Source of the DNA: Vibrio atlanticus
GTDB lineage: Bacteria > Pseudomonadota > Gammaproteobacteria > Enterobacterales > Vibrionaceae
NCBI RefSeq assembly: GCF_024347315.1
Contig: NZ_AP025461.1
Coordinates: 1,426,001 to 1,490,000 of the forward strand
Length of the DNA: 64,000 nt
Direction of reading: 5' to 3'
Position 1 is the first letter of the stretch. Each line of letters opens with the position of its first letter. This document shows, one piece after another, positions 9,006 through 17,175 of the stretch. Made by a program: the position numbers and the translations under genes. The notes under the pieces were generated by a model. It was given only the letters and a program-made list of their open reading frames with translations, was not told where the DNA came from and made no database searches.

Positions 9006-9092
9006 TATTTGCAGCTCGCACTAACACTTAAGATTCGTAGCTCATAGGGAGTTCAACCTAAAAGCTACGTTTGACTTTGAAGAACGTAAAAC

Positions 9093-9126
9093 AAAAAAGA
9101 AGCCCGGCTACTGCTGGGCTTCTTTG
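9093..9126. terminator. Bidirectional terminator
   Basis: A stem with arms around 9097-9105 and 9116-9124 (AGAAGCCC/GGGCTTCT), A-rich on its left and ending in TTT on its right. It serves the convergent lipoprotein and ion-channel genes. Confidence 0.75.
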
Positions 9127-9152
9127 TATGTGTTCTATTATTTGTAAATGAT

Positions 9153-9812
9153 CTATTGAGATTGAGACTGTGCAAGTCGGATACTCACCAAGCTCGCCAC
9201 CATGATGGCTAAATAAAAACTGCCAATAATGGATTCCATAAACACAAAGAACTGTGCGACGGGCAAAGCGGGTGAAATGTCACCATAGCCCACCGTAGTC
9301 AAAGTAATGAAGCTGAAATACATCGCATTGAACAGATTAGTTAGCCAAACTTGCTCTTCTAACCCGTTAAATGCATTAGGGAAGATTTCTAAAATCAACA
9401 AGTAGATAGTCGACCAAGCGAACCCTAACAACAAGTAAATACAGATAGAGCCGATAATGTGATTGGGCGTCACCGTCTTTGCTTTCATTACCTGTTTGAG
9501 AGCGGAATAAATATGTGAGAACAGAAACACCGCCAATGCCGTTAACGTCACTATCGAAAGGTTATAGTCCTCCAAAAACGAGAATACCCCCGACACCGTA
9601 GCGGTTATCAATAACAGACCATACCAAGAGCGATACAAGGCTCGCTCTTTATGTATGCCCACTATCGAAACAGCCAAAGTAATAATGATCAAAAACAGAA
9701 TGGTCTTTTGACCTTGCGGATAAAACTGCTGCATCACCGCGCATCCAAAAAACAACACCAACAGTGCATAGAATAAGAAGTAGAAGTTGTCGTCTTTAGA
9801 GACTGGCTTCAT
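9153..9812 (-). CDS. Two-pore-domain-like potassium channel
   Basis: A 219-residue inner-membrane protein with several hydrophobic segments; the last two flank the K+ selectivity filter 'TLTTVGYGDIS' near residue 180. No RCK/TrkA-N regulatory domain follows, so it is a short voltage-sensor-less type channel. The ATG follows directly on the TAG of the upstream AI-2E-family gene (positions 9813/9812), so the two are co-translated. Confidence 0.85.
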   Translation of the reverse strand: MKPVSKDDNFYFLFYALLVLFFGCAVMQQFYPQGQKTILFLIIITLAVSIVGIHKERALYRSWYGLLLITATVSGVFSFLEDYNLSIVTLTALAVFLFSHIYSALKQVMKAKTVTPNHIIGSICIYLLLGFAWSTIYLLILEIFPNAFNGLEEQVWLTNLFNAMYFSFITLTTVGYGDISPALPVAQFFVFMESIIGSFYLAIMVASLVSIRLAQSQSQ

Positions 9813-10919
9813 CTATTTTCCCTCTGCCTCTGCCTCTGCTGGTTTTTTCTCAGTTTCTTCTTGGTTTTTATCTTCAAGTCCAAGCCATGCCATCATCAGC
9901 TCATAGCTTAAACTCAGTATCACAGCACCAACAAATAGACCAACGATTCCTGACATCGCCATTCCGCCCAACGCACCCAGTAGAATAACCAACATTGGGA
10001 TATGAGAGCCGCGGCTCAATAGCATCGGTTTCAAAATAGCGTCACTGCCACTGACCAAAATACACCACACTAAGAACAAGCTCGCCGCTAGCGTCGATTC
10101 AACACTGAACATGTAAATAATTGCAGGCAATAAAGCAAGAATCGGCGGAAGTTGGATGATTGCAATGAGCAGAACAGCTAATGCCCAAAACGCAGCCGCA
10201 GGAACGCCTGCAATCACTAAACCAATTGCTGACATAATGGATTGAATCACAGCAACACCTATCACACCCTGCACGACACTACGTACCGTTGATTTAGATA
10301 ACTGTACCAACTCTTCACCTTTTCCATCGGTTAGGCGAGCCACCAAGTGAGTGACCCCTGTTTGGCACTTATCGGCGTTACTCATAAATGCGCCAGCAAT
10401 GATGGTAGAAATAATAAACTGAATAAACCCTCCACCTAACGAACCAAGAACAGAAGCAGCTTTCGTCGCAAACTGTTTCAGTTCGTCAGCATACTTTATG
10501 AACGTGCCTTCAATATTATTGGAGGCAGCTACCAAGGTTGAATATACCTTCTCCCCAATGAACGGAATATCTTGTAAAGACTCTTTCGGCTTAGGCAATG
10601 ACAATGTGCCATCTTGAAGCCCTGTCATCAGATCAGAAGCGCTGGTGTAAATACCGGAAGAGAGCGCAACTAAAGGAATGAGCAGTAACAGTACTCCGAT
10701 AAAGCTCAGTAATGCGCTGGCTTTTCCTTTCGACATTCCCGTCTTATTTGAAATCGCGACAGCAACTGGATAGAGCGCAGTCGCAATGATCGCCCCCCAA
10801 ATAACCAATAGAATGAATGGGCGTAAAATCGCAAAACACCAGTAGACGAGCATAGCAATCGCTGCAATTTTGATGGCAGCGTCTATCGCCTGTTTTGAAA
10901 AATCGTCGGTTAACTTCAT
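9813..10919 (-). CDS. AI-2E family transporter (YdiK/PerM type)
   Basis: A 368-residue polytopic inner-membrane protein of the UPF0118/AI-2E exporter family. Hydrophobic pairs at residues 15-55 and 65-90, an amphipathic middle section, and the family's long C-terminal membrane block with 'SGIVGLFVGAVILSLSYELM'. The C-terminal tail is rich in Glu/Lys/Ala ('EETEKKPAEAEAEGK'). RBS AAGGACG precedes the ATG. The family name does not prove quorum-signal transport; many members are Na+/H+ exchangers. Coupled to a K+ channel here, which hints at an ion-homeostasis role. Confidence 0.85.
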   Translation of the reverse strand: MKLTDDFSKQAIDAAIKIAAIAMLVYWCFAILRPFILLVIWGAIIATALYPVAVAISNKTGMSKGKASALLSFIGVLLLLIPLVALSSGIYTSASDLMTGLQDGTLSLPKPKESLQDIPFIGEKVYSTLVAASNNIEGTFIKYADELKQFATKAASVLGSLGGGFIQFIISTIIAGAFMSNADKCQTGVTHLVARLTDGKGEELVQLSKSTVRSVVQGVIGVAVIQSIMSAIGLVIAGVPAAAFWALAVLLIAIIQLPPILALLPAIIYMFSVESTLAASLFLVWCILVSGSDAILKPMLLSRGSHIPMLVILLGALGGMAMSGIVGLFVGAVILSLSYELMMAWLGLEDKNQEETEKKPAEAEAEGK

Positions 10920-10941
10920 GAGACGTCCTTGTTAGACAAAA

Positions 10942-11961
10942 TTAATGCTGATTTTGTAGAAACTTCCAATTCCGAGTTTCTAGGAATAAAGAGGCCAAAA
11001 TCATATATATGCCAATTAGCAATAATTGGAATATGCGAATAAAAGTGTTGCTATCGATGTCGCCTGAGCTCATCAAAGTGCTACCGACAAGTACTAACAA
11101 CGTACTAAATGCAGTGGCGAAAATCGGCGCTTTTTCGGGAACCGTGTAGATCTTCTTAGCAATCACAATAGCGACCAAGCCTATGAATAAAGAGTAGAAG
11201 ATAATATTAGGAACAATCGAAAGGATTGAAAAAGCCGCTATCGCAAGTAAGCCACCAATGCCATTGCTGATCACCAGAAATGCACTTAATTTGACTGATT
11301 TTTCTGAAGTGATCATTAACGATAACAACGCAATAAACATCATAGTTAACAATGCTTCAGATATCTGAAAAATAAAGAAAAAGCACACAACGGGATAAGA
11401 GATAATCATCGCACGGAAAGCCGCATACCAGCGCTCTGTCTTATTGAAAGGTACCGACGCAAAGCCAGAGAACTCCGACTTAGGTTCAGGGAAAAAGACA
11501 TGAACAAGCGCAAAAATAGTCACCGACACTACACCAGAAGTCGCTAAACCTGATGCCAGCATTACTGAAACGCCAGGGTTATCAATCGCCATGAATGGCA
11601 ACATCAAGACAGCAATCAACAGTATGGTAGCGAATAGATTCCATTTAGGGTCTACAAACAAGTAGTAACCCCAAAGCATCATTAGCCCCACTAAAATCAG
11701 CAATGGGATTGGGTAATGGGTAATTCCTCGCGACAGCAATAAACCTAACCCCATGGTGACAACAACAGCCAATAACAATTCGTAGACCGTTTCCTTATGG
11801 AGGTTTGGTTTATCAATTAAGAACTTAGCAGTGAACACTGGCGCCACAAACGCAAGTGGCCAGTTTATCCATGCCGCCAAGAAAACAGCCAACGTGACCC
11901 CTACGGTAAACCGCAGGATCCGTTGCTGTGTTTGTTGGTCAGGAATCGGCTTATCGGACAT
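10942..11961 (-). CDS. DUF2955 family membrane protein, efflux partner
   Basis: A 339-residue protein with about ten hydrophobic segments in the FUSC/DUF2955 pattern (two blocks of membrane helices around a short cytosolic section, here near residues 165-185 'PEPKSEFSGFASV'). Such proteins work with a periplasmic adaptor, and its ATG overlaps the end of the HlyD-family gene by 11 bases. Together they look like an AaeAB-type aromatic-acid efflux pair, although no tolC-like gene is near. Confidence 0.75.
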   Translation of the reverse strand: MSDKPIPDQQTQQRILRFTVGVTLAVFLAAWINWPLAFVAPVFTAKFLIDKPNLHKETVYELLLAVVVTMGLGLLLSRGITHYPIPLLILVGLMMLWGYYLFVDPKWNLFATILLIAVLMLPFMAIDNPGVSVMLASGLATSGVVSVTIFALVHVFFPEPKSEFSGFASVPFNKTERWYAAFRAMIISYPVVCFFFIFQISEALLTMMFIALLSLMITSEKSVKLSAFLVISNGIGGLLAIAAFSILSIVPNIIFYSLFIGLVAIVIAKKIYTVPEKAPIFATAFSTLLVLVGSTLMSSGDIDSNTFIRIFQLLLIGIYMILASLFLETRNWKFLQNQH

Positions 11962-13072
11962 AAGACAATACGCTAATCAGACGAATCCATACTTTGCCTA
12001 TCGCGTTGAACACAAAGTTGTCGCCGCTATAAACAATCACATCAGCTTGGCCGCCCACTCGAAGCATGCCTTGCATCTCATCTCGTTCAAATTCGATAGT
12101 GATAGGAAGCATCTGTGTTTGACGCAACCAACCCGTTTGTTGGCTAGCTTGAGCAAGCTTACCTGCTTGATCATTTTGCCCCCAATCAACTCCCCAATCG
12201 ATACTGCTTACTCGCCCTTTTACCACTTTGCCCGGTGCGAAATCCAACGCCACTTCAACTTCATCACCGACGGTGACATTACCTAGGCTATTTTCACGAT
12301 AATAAGCTTCAATCCAGATATCTTCGGTTGAAACGAAGGTCATGATCGGTTGCCCTGCTGATGCATAAAAACCTTCAGACAAGCTAAAGTTAGAAACCCC
12401 ACCTTGTGTCGGTGCGGTAATCACGGTGCGTTCTAGGTTCAACTGAGCTTGTTCAAGAGCCAACAACGCGGCTTTCACTTGGCTATTTTCTTGGCCTTCT
12501 TTACCCATTTGCTTCTTAGCTCGGTCAAGATCAGCTTCTGCATTGACAACCGCAGCTCGAGACGTTGCTAATGCTGCTCGTGCTTTATCTGCATCTGATT
12601 TAGAAACCACACCTTTATCGGCCATCTCTAAAACACGCTTGGCTTGTAGTTTAGTATTTTGTCTTTCAACAATCGCAGAAGTGAGTTTCGCTTGAGCTGA
12701 AGCAATGCTCGCGGTTTGAGCACCGACATTTTGCCCAGCGATCTCTAAGTTTTGCTCAGCTTGTTGTACGGCGATGAGGTAATCAGACTCGTCGAGAATC
12801 GCAAGCTTATCGCCTTGACTAACCAGTTGGTTAGGTTGAACAAGAATATCGAGCACTTTACCCGACACCTCTGGCTTGATTGGAACGATATAACCTTTTA
12901 CACGAGCATTATCAGTAATAGGGATGATTCGGTCTGAAATGACACTGAAGATCAACATGAATGCAACAAACAACAATAGGTAGTTTGTGACCTTTCTTAC
13001 TTTGTCTTTTCCGTTTTCTTGCTGGCCAACCTCTTCATTGGCTTCTTGCTTATTCCCTTTGGCTTCTGACAT
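11951..13072 (-). CDS. HlyD/EmrA-family membrane fusion protein
   Basis: A 373-residue periplasmic adaptor with a cytoplasmic N-terminus, one membrane helix at residues 31-47, a lipoyl half ('PIKPEVSGKVLDILVQPNQLVSQGD'-type, quoted in part), a long alpha-hairpin rich in Ala/Gln (residues 85-200), the second lipoyl half at 'TVITAPTQGGV' and a beta-barrel. RBS AGGGAG before the ATG. It is first in a two-gene efflux operon, divergent from an AraC-type regulator that probably controls it. Confidence 0.85.
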   Translation of the reverse strand: MSEAKGNKQEANEEVGQQENGKDKVRKVTNYLLLFVAFMLIFSVISDRIIPITDNARVKGYIVPIKPEVSGKVLDILVQPNQLVSQGDKLAILDESDYLIAVQQAEQNLEIAGQNVGAQTASIASAQAKLTSAIVERQNTKLQAKRVLEMADKGVVSKSDADKARAALATSRAAVVNAEADLDRAKKQMGKEGQENSQVKAALLALEQAQLNLERTVITAPTQGGVSNFSLSEGFYASAGQPIMTFVSTEDIWIEAYYRENSLGNVTVGDEVEVALDFAPGKVVKGRVSSIDWGVDWGQNDQAGKLAQASQQTGWLRQTQMLPITIEFERDEMQGMLRVGGQADVIVYSGDNFVFNAIGKVWIRLISVLSYVR

Positions 13073-13201
13073 GGAGCTCCCTTCTAGATAACTAACATCA
13101 ACAAAATTAATACTTTAAAAATAAACCCAGCAATGGAAAACTCAAGTAAATAGGGTTAGATTTAGTAAACAAAACGTTGCAAATGATATGCACGTCTAAT
13201 A

Positions 13202-14227
13202 ATGCAACAATATATACAGGATTGTATTCTCATGACCTCTAGTCACTACCAAGTCCCAGTAATTCAGACGAACTACGCTAAAATTCTGGTTCAGGTTTTT
13301 TCTGACTATGGTCTTGATTTACATATGTTGCTTAAAGATTCCGGTTTACCACCTGACCTTATCGAATCAGAAAGCGATTTTGTGCCATCGGAATCCATTA
13401 AGCGTTTGATTTATCTCACATCGGCGCAACTTGGCGTATCTCGGTTCACCGATATTCTAGGACTCGCATTTCGACGTCGAATCATCCCAAATGTCTTGCA
13501 TCAATTTACCGAATTTAAAACCATTGGTGATTCGCTGAAACACCTAAATTCAATCTTTGCCTACGACTCCCCAGGCAGCAAAGTCGAGCTTATTCAAGAA
13601 CACGGTCAAAGTTGGTTTTGCCGAACTGCACCTGAAGAAAATTCCCCTACGTTTCAATGGGGAGAAGCTTTTGCAATTACATATATCATTGAGTTAATAA
13701 CCATTTTATCCCAATCCCCATGGTTGCCTAGTAAGGTGCGTCTGCAAGGACATGACATCGATGTCGTAAAAACACTGGTGCCAAGTAGCTGCCAATTGTT
13801 TGTTGAACAACCGTCGACGGCTGTGCTGATTCCTGAAGAAATCTTACAACTCCCAATTCGCCTAACCTCTAAAGAACTCAGTGCTAAACCGACGCTTATT
13901 GAGTGGCACACCAGCTTTACCGATAGCGTTTATGAGCTACTCAAGCCCTACATGAAAGAACAAGATCTCTCACTTGAAGAAGCGGCTAAACTGCTCAATT
14001 TTTCTGTACGAACTTTTCAACGCAAACTCAAAAATGAAAATACGACCTATCGAAAGATCAAAGAAAACCTAATGTTTTCTGTGACTTGCGAGCTGATGGA
14101 AGAAGGTCATACGCTGACCTACATCTCTAGCCAACTCGGCTACACCAACATCTCTCACTTTTCTCGGGCGTTTAAGCGTGTGTCTGGTCTTACGCCGAAG
14201 ATTTACCAACGTTCAATTTTGGACTAA
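13202..14227 (+). CDS. AraC-family regulator with arabinose-binding-like N-terminal domain
   Basis: 341 residues: an N-terminal ligand domain (about 20-210) of the PF12625 type and a C-terminal AraC DNA-binding pair of helix-turn-helices ('LSLEEAAKLLNFSVRTFQRKL' and 'TYISSQLGYTNISHFSRAF', each quoted in part). Divergent from the HlyD/DUF2955 pump, so the pump is the probable target. The ATG at 13202 has a poor RBS; an in-frame ATG at 13232 ('MTSSHYQV') has AGGA upstream and is an alternative start. Confidence 0.85.
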   Translation: MQQYIQDCILMTSSHYQVPVIQTNYAKILVQVFSDYGLDLHMLLKDSGLPPDLIESESDFVPSESIKRLIYLTSAQLGVSRFTDILGLAFRRRIIPNVLHQFTEFKTIGDSLKHLNSIFAYDSPGSKVELIQEHGQSWFCRTAPEENSPTFQWGEAFAITYIIELITILSQSPWLPSKVRLQGHDIDVVKTLVPSSCQLFVEQPSTAVLIPEEILQLPIRLTSKELSAKPTLIEWHTSFTDSVYELLKPYMKEQDLSLEEAAKLLNFSVRTFQRKLKNENTTYRKIKENLMFSVTCELMEEGHTLTYISSQLGYTNISHFSRAFKRVSGLTPKIYQRSILD

Positions 14228-14267
14228 GTGTAGTTTTGGACTGAGTACAATTTTGGACTAAGTACAA
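14217..14267. repeat. Three 17-bp tandem repeats at the end of the AraC gene
   Basis: Units at 14217-14233, 14234-14250 and 14251-14267, core TTTTGGACTAAGTACAA with two to four changes among copies. The first unit holds the last codons and the stop of the AraC-type regulator; the others are 3' untranslated. The remaining bases to 14533 show no gene. Confidence 0.85.
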
Positions 14268-14533
14268 TCTGGCCTCCCTCTCAGTTCCATTTGTAAGAGT
14301 GTCGCTAGATCTATCGCGCCCCAAAGCTCCTCTACGTCTTGTACCCTAAAATAAATAATCATACGTACTCCTCTTTAAGTCGAAGTACCATCTTGGATCA
14401 ATCTCGACAGAGATACTTACCATAATGCGCCACACCCACTTTAAGAGCTGTTTCGCATATAAAATAATAAGCGTTTGAAAGTTATAAGTTTATCTCCTAA
14501 GTTTTTTATAACCCTTTATTCAGGAAGATGTAG

Positions 14534-15001
14534 ATGAGCAATATAGAAAAAGTATATGGATTTAATACGCCCCAACGACTCTTTGTCGGTTACACGCTCG
14601 CCGTACTCGTTGATTTAACCGTTCTTAATTTTTTTGATGAATACTGGGACTTCGTCAATATCGAGTCTTTCACCATCTCATTTGCAGCTGCGATTCTGCT
14701 ACAACTCCTGCTCAAACTGTCTATTGGCTTAGAACATAGGCTCGCAGATTACTTCAAGTCTAAACCCGGCACTGCGCCTAAGATTTATCGTGGTTTATCC
14801 AGTTACGTCATCTTAGTAGGTTCTAAGTTTGTAATGTTGGAAGCCATCAATATCTTATTTGGTGACAAGGTAGATTTCACAGGCCCTTGGAATGGTGTGG
14901 TGGCGTTCTTCGCTGTGGTATTCACGATTTTGGTCGCAGAGATTATTGTTTCAAAGATCTACTTCGCACTCGATGACACGCCCAAAACAGAAAAAGCATA
15001 G
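14534..15001 (+). CDS. Small integral membrane protein, unknown
   Basis: 155 residues with four hydrophobic segments near residues 18-33, 45-62, 92-112 and 120-145. The N-terminus is short and cytosolic and the loop 'RLADYFKSKPGTAPK' is basic. AGGAAG precedes the ATG. No family recognised. It stands alone; a terminator follows. Confidence 0.7.
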   Translation: MSNIEKVYGFNTPQRLFVGYTLAVLVDLTVLNFFDEYWDFVNIESFTISFAAAILLQLLLKLSIGLEHRLADYFKSKPGTAPKIYRGLSSYVILVGSKFVMLEAINILFGDKVDFTGPWNGVVAFFAVVFTILVAEIIVSKIYFALDDTPKTEKA

Positions 15002-15038
15002 CCGCTTTTCATACACACCTAAGACTACAGACCTAAAA

Positions 15039-15070
15039 CAAAAAAGTGAGCCTATCAAGGCTCACTTTTT
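15039..15070. terminator. Bidirectional terminator
   Basis: A perfect stem AAAAAGTGAGCC (15041-15052) with GGCTCACTTTTT (15059-15070), 6-base loop. It ends the small membrane protein gene on the plus strand and the porin gene on the minus strand. Confidence 0.85.
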
Positions 15071-15111
15071 ACATCTATTCTTTACGTTTCAGCGATTAAC
15101 AAGCAAAGAAG

Positions 15112-16359
15112 TTAGATAAAGACTCTCGCTCTAATACCAAACACCCAAGCGCTGCTTTCATTGGAGAATGCAGGATCCTTTATGTACTGGATGTCAGGCG
15201 TTACTTGGAAATGGTCGTCAAACTGCATGTTGTAGTAGATCTCCGCAGTCCATTGCTCTGTGCTACCGCTTATTGCTTTCGCATCAGCTGCAAAAGAATC
15301 ACCATTCACTTCCGCCCAGTTTAGCGCTACACCAAGGTTGTTGGTCGGTTTTCCTAATCCAAAGTACCCCATACCAACAGAAATAGACTTATCGTAAAGG
15401 GCAACGTCCCCTTCAGAAAAACCACCACGAACAAACGGCATCACTTGATCAGTCATGAACTGACTCCATGAGAAGTTAACGCCCGAGCCACCTTCCGCAG
15501 CAAGGCTATTACTGTGGCGCGTATCATCACCAAAATCCCAGAAAGTCACATGGAAGTTATCGGTGTAGATCTGCTCTTGCGAAGCCGTCCAACCTAATTC
15601 CAGTGTCGTAAAGTAAGACGCATCGCTGCCAAAAGCGGTATCAAAGCCATCAAGAATATCATCTGATTGACCATTTGCATCCGCGATACCACCGACGACA
15701 TAAAAATTCTCGCCCAGCATATGACCAGCAGATAGAGCAAGCACACCATCATCAGGTAAACCCATTGCACCTGAGCCTGTCGAGAATGCTAAATTCGTAA
15801 AACCAGACCAAGGACTGGCTAGAGCGTAAACATCGGCGTAGTTCGTCACATCCTGCCAACCGACAACGATAGTGCCTTTACCGTCATTGATTTTTTGCTT
15901 CCAATTTAAGTCCGTAACTCGAAAACCTTGGTCACTGAAAGCTGGTGCTATCAAGCCTACATACCCAATTTGGTCTGAACCTATAAAGCCAAACTCTTTG
16001 GGCGAAGTATTGCCATAAGCATGTCTATGTTCCACTTTCCATACCAAGCTACCTGAGTTTTCTGTGCCATTTCCCAGTAGATGCCATGAACCGTATAGTC
16101 GTGCGACGCCTGATGATGCATTAACACTATCGCCACCAACGCCATCTCCAGAAGTAAGGCCTAACGCAAAGTAATCCGCGCCAAATGTAAAACCATCCGC
16201 AGCAAGCTTTTCACGCCAATCCAGTTGCTGATCTTTTTGTTTTGAAATTGTATTTTCAACAGAGTCTGGACCTTCGAAATTTGCGCTATAAACCACTGGG
16301 CTCATTGACGTTGCTAGCACCATCACAGCCATACTTACTTTAGATAATCTTGAATTCAT
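15112..16359 (-). CDS. OprB-like carbohydrate-selective porin
   Basis: A 415-residue outer-membrane beta-barrel. Sec signal peptide ending near 'VVYSA' (residue 25), then alternating strands with aromatic girdles and the OprB-type features 'LYGSWHLLGNG', 'VEHRHAYG', 'GWQDVTNYADVYALASPW'; it ends in a C-terminal Ile ('RVFI') of an outer-membrane insertion signal. It is the last of three minus-strand genes (amidohydrolase, DUF3299, porin), 76 bases after the DUF3299 stop; a sequence motif in that gap recurs upstream of the amidohydrolase. Substrate unknown. Confidence 0.82.
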   Translation of the reverse strand: MNSRLSKVSMAVMVLATSMSPVVYSANFEGPDSVENTISKQKDQQLDWREKLAADGFTFGADYFALGLTSGDGVGGDSVNASSGVARLYGSWHLLGNGTENSGSLVWKVEHRHAYGNTSPKEFGFIGSDQIGYVGLIAPAFSDQGFRVTDLNWKQKINDGKGTIVVGWQDVTNYADVYALASPWSGFTNLAFSTGSGAMGLPDDGVLALSAGHMLGENFYVVGGIADANGQSDDILDGFDTAFGSDASYFTTLELGWTASQEQIYTDNFHVTFWDFGDDTRHSNSLAAEGGSGVNFSWSQFMTDQVMPFVRGGFSEGDVALYDKSISVGMGYFGLGKPTNNLGVALNWAEVNGDSFAADAKAISGSTEQWTAEIYYNMQFDDHFQVTPDIQYIKDPAFSNESSAWVFGIRARVFI

Positions 16360-16419
16360 CTTGTCACCAATGCTTTTTGAGTGAGTTCTATTTTATTCAT
16401 TGCTCACATTGAAAATTGT

Positions 16420-16432
16420 CATTTGATGACAA
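16420..16432. promoter_or_regulatory. Shared motif CATTTGATGACAA upstream of porin
   Basis: The 13-mer lies about 60 bases before the porin ATG, and inside it is a TTGTCA-N5-TGACAA palindrome (16416-16432). A 12/13 identical copy (CATTTGGTGACAA) lies at 18748-18760, upstream of the amidohydrolase, in the same orientation to its gene. It may be the operator of the neighbouring AraC-family regulator. Confidence 0.5.
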
Positions 16433-16435
16433 CCA

Positions 16436-17095
16436 TTAATTTTCTTTCTCGTAATAGTCTTCAATCATCGAAGCTTTCATTTCATAACCCATGGTGAGGT
16501 TGCTTTTACCATCGACTAGGAAGACTTCTTCAGTCACTTTTTTCGAGCTAAAGTCACCTTCTACCCATACTGGATACTGAACATTCTGTACCTGAAAGCC
16601 TTCAGGAAAAGACACGCGCACAATCTGGTTTGCAGGCGGTGGTGGCATGTGAATACACGCACCCGCCACTGGCACTAACAGAAACTCGGTTGCGGTCATG
16701 CCTTCTGAGAATTCTAAAGGAACGATAAAGCCGGGCACTCGCACTTTCTTACCATCAAATTTTGTCGTGATAGCCTCAGCGTTTGCTTGCATGGTTTTCA
16801 TGTATTCGTCACGCAGTGCGATCATTTCGTCTGCGTCCACGCCCTGCTCTTTTAGCGTTTGTTTGAATAATAGAACCTGTTGTTGAGCTTGCTCTTCCTC
16901 TGATGCACTCATTGCTATCACACCTTGTAATAGACGCATTTGTTGATCGGTGAGATCCGGCATTTCTACTTTCATTTCGTGAGACTCTGAGTTCAGGTCT
17001 TGCCACTCAAGATTCATCGCTGTTTCAGCAAAAGTAGGAAAAGTAACGGCCGTAAGTGATAGCACTGACAGGATAAGAGAAAGCATTTTTTGCAT
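16436..17095 (-). CDS. DUF3299 family periplasmic protein
   Basis: A 219-residue protein from ATG at 17095 ('MQKMLSLILS'); this start has AAGGTG seven bases upstream, whereas the frame also opens 14 codons earlier without a good RBS. Signal peptide ends at 'TFAETA'. The DUF3299 core is seen in 'VRVPGFIVPLEFSEG', 'FLLVPVAGACIHMPPPPANQIV' (quoted in part) and 'YPVWVEGDF'. The Cys-X-His-Pro4 core suggests a metal-related or binding function, but none is proven. Co-transcribed with the amidohydrolase and porin genes. Confidence 0.8.
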   Translation of the reverse strand: MQKMLSLILSVLSLTAVTFPTFAETAMNLEWQDLNSESHEMKVEMPDLTDQQMRLLQGVIAMSASEEEQAQQQVLLFKQTLKEQGVDADEMIALRDEYMKTMQANAEAITTKFDGKKVRVPGFIVPLEFSEGMTATEFLLVPVAGACIHMPPPPANQIVRVSFPEGFQVQNVQYPVWVEGDFSSKKVTEEVFLVDGKSNLTMGYEMKASMIEDYYEKEN

Positions 17096-17114
17096 ATAGA
17101 ACACCTTGAAGAGA

Positions 17115-17138
17115 GGTGACCTACCCAAATAGGTCACC
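17115..17138 (-). other. Intercistronic stem-loop
   Basis: A perfect 9-bp stem GGTGACCTA (17115-17123) with TAGGTCACC (17130-17138), 6-base loop, between the amidohydrolase stop and the DUF3299 start. No T run follows it on the minus strand, so RNA processing or stability is likelier than termination. Confidence 0.6.
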
Positions 17139-17175
17139 CATTAAGCTTAATTTTTAACTGAGTTGTCGAACTGAG

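Noticed and set aside
9813..10919. Quorum-sensing exporter role
   Set aside because: The family name alone does not show AI-2 transport; no lux genes are nearby.
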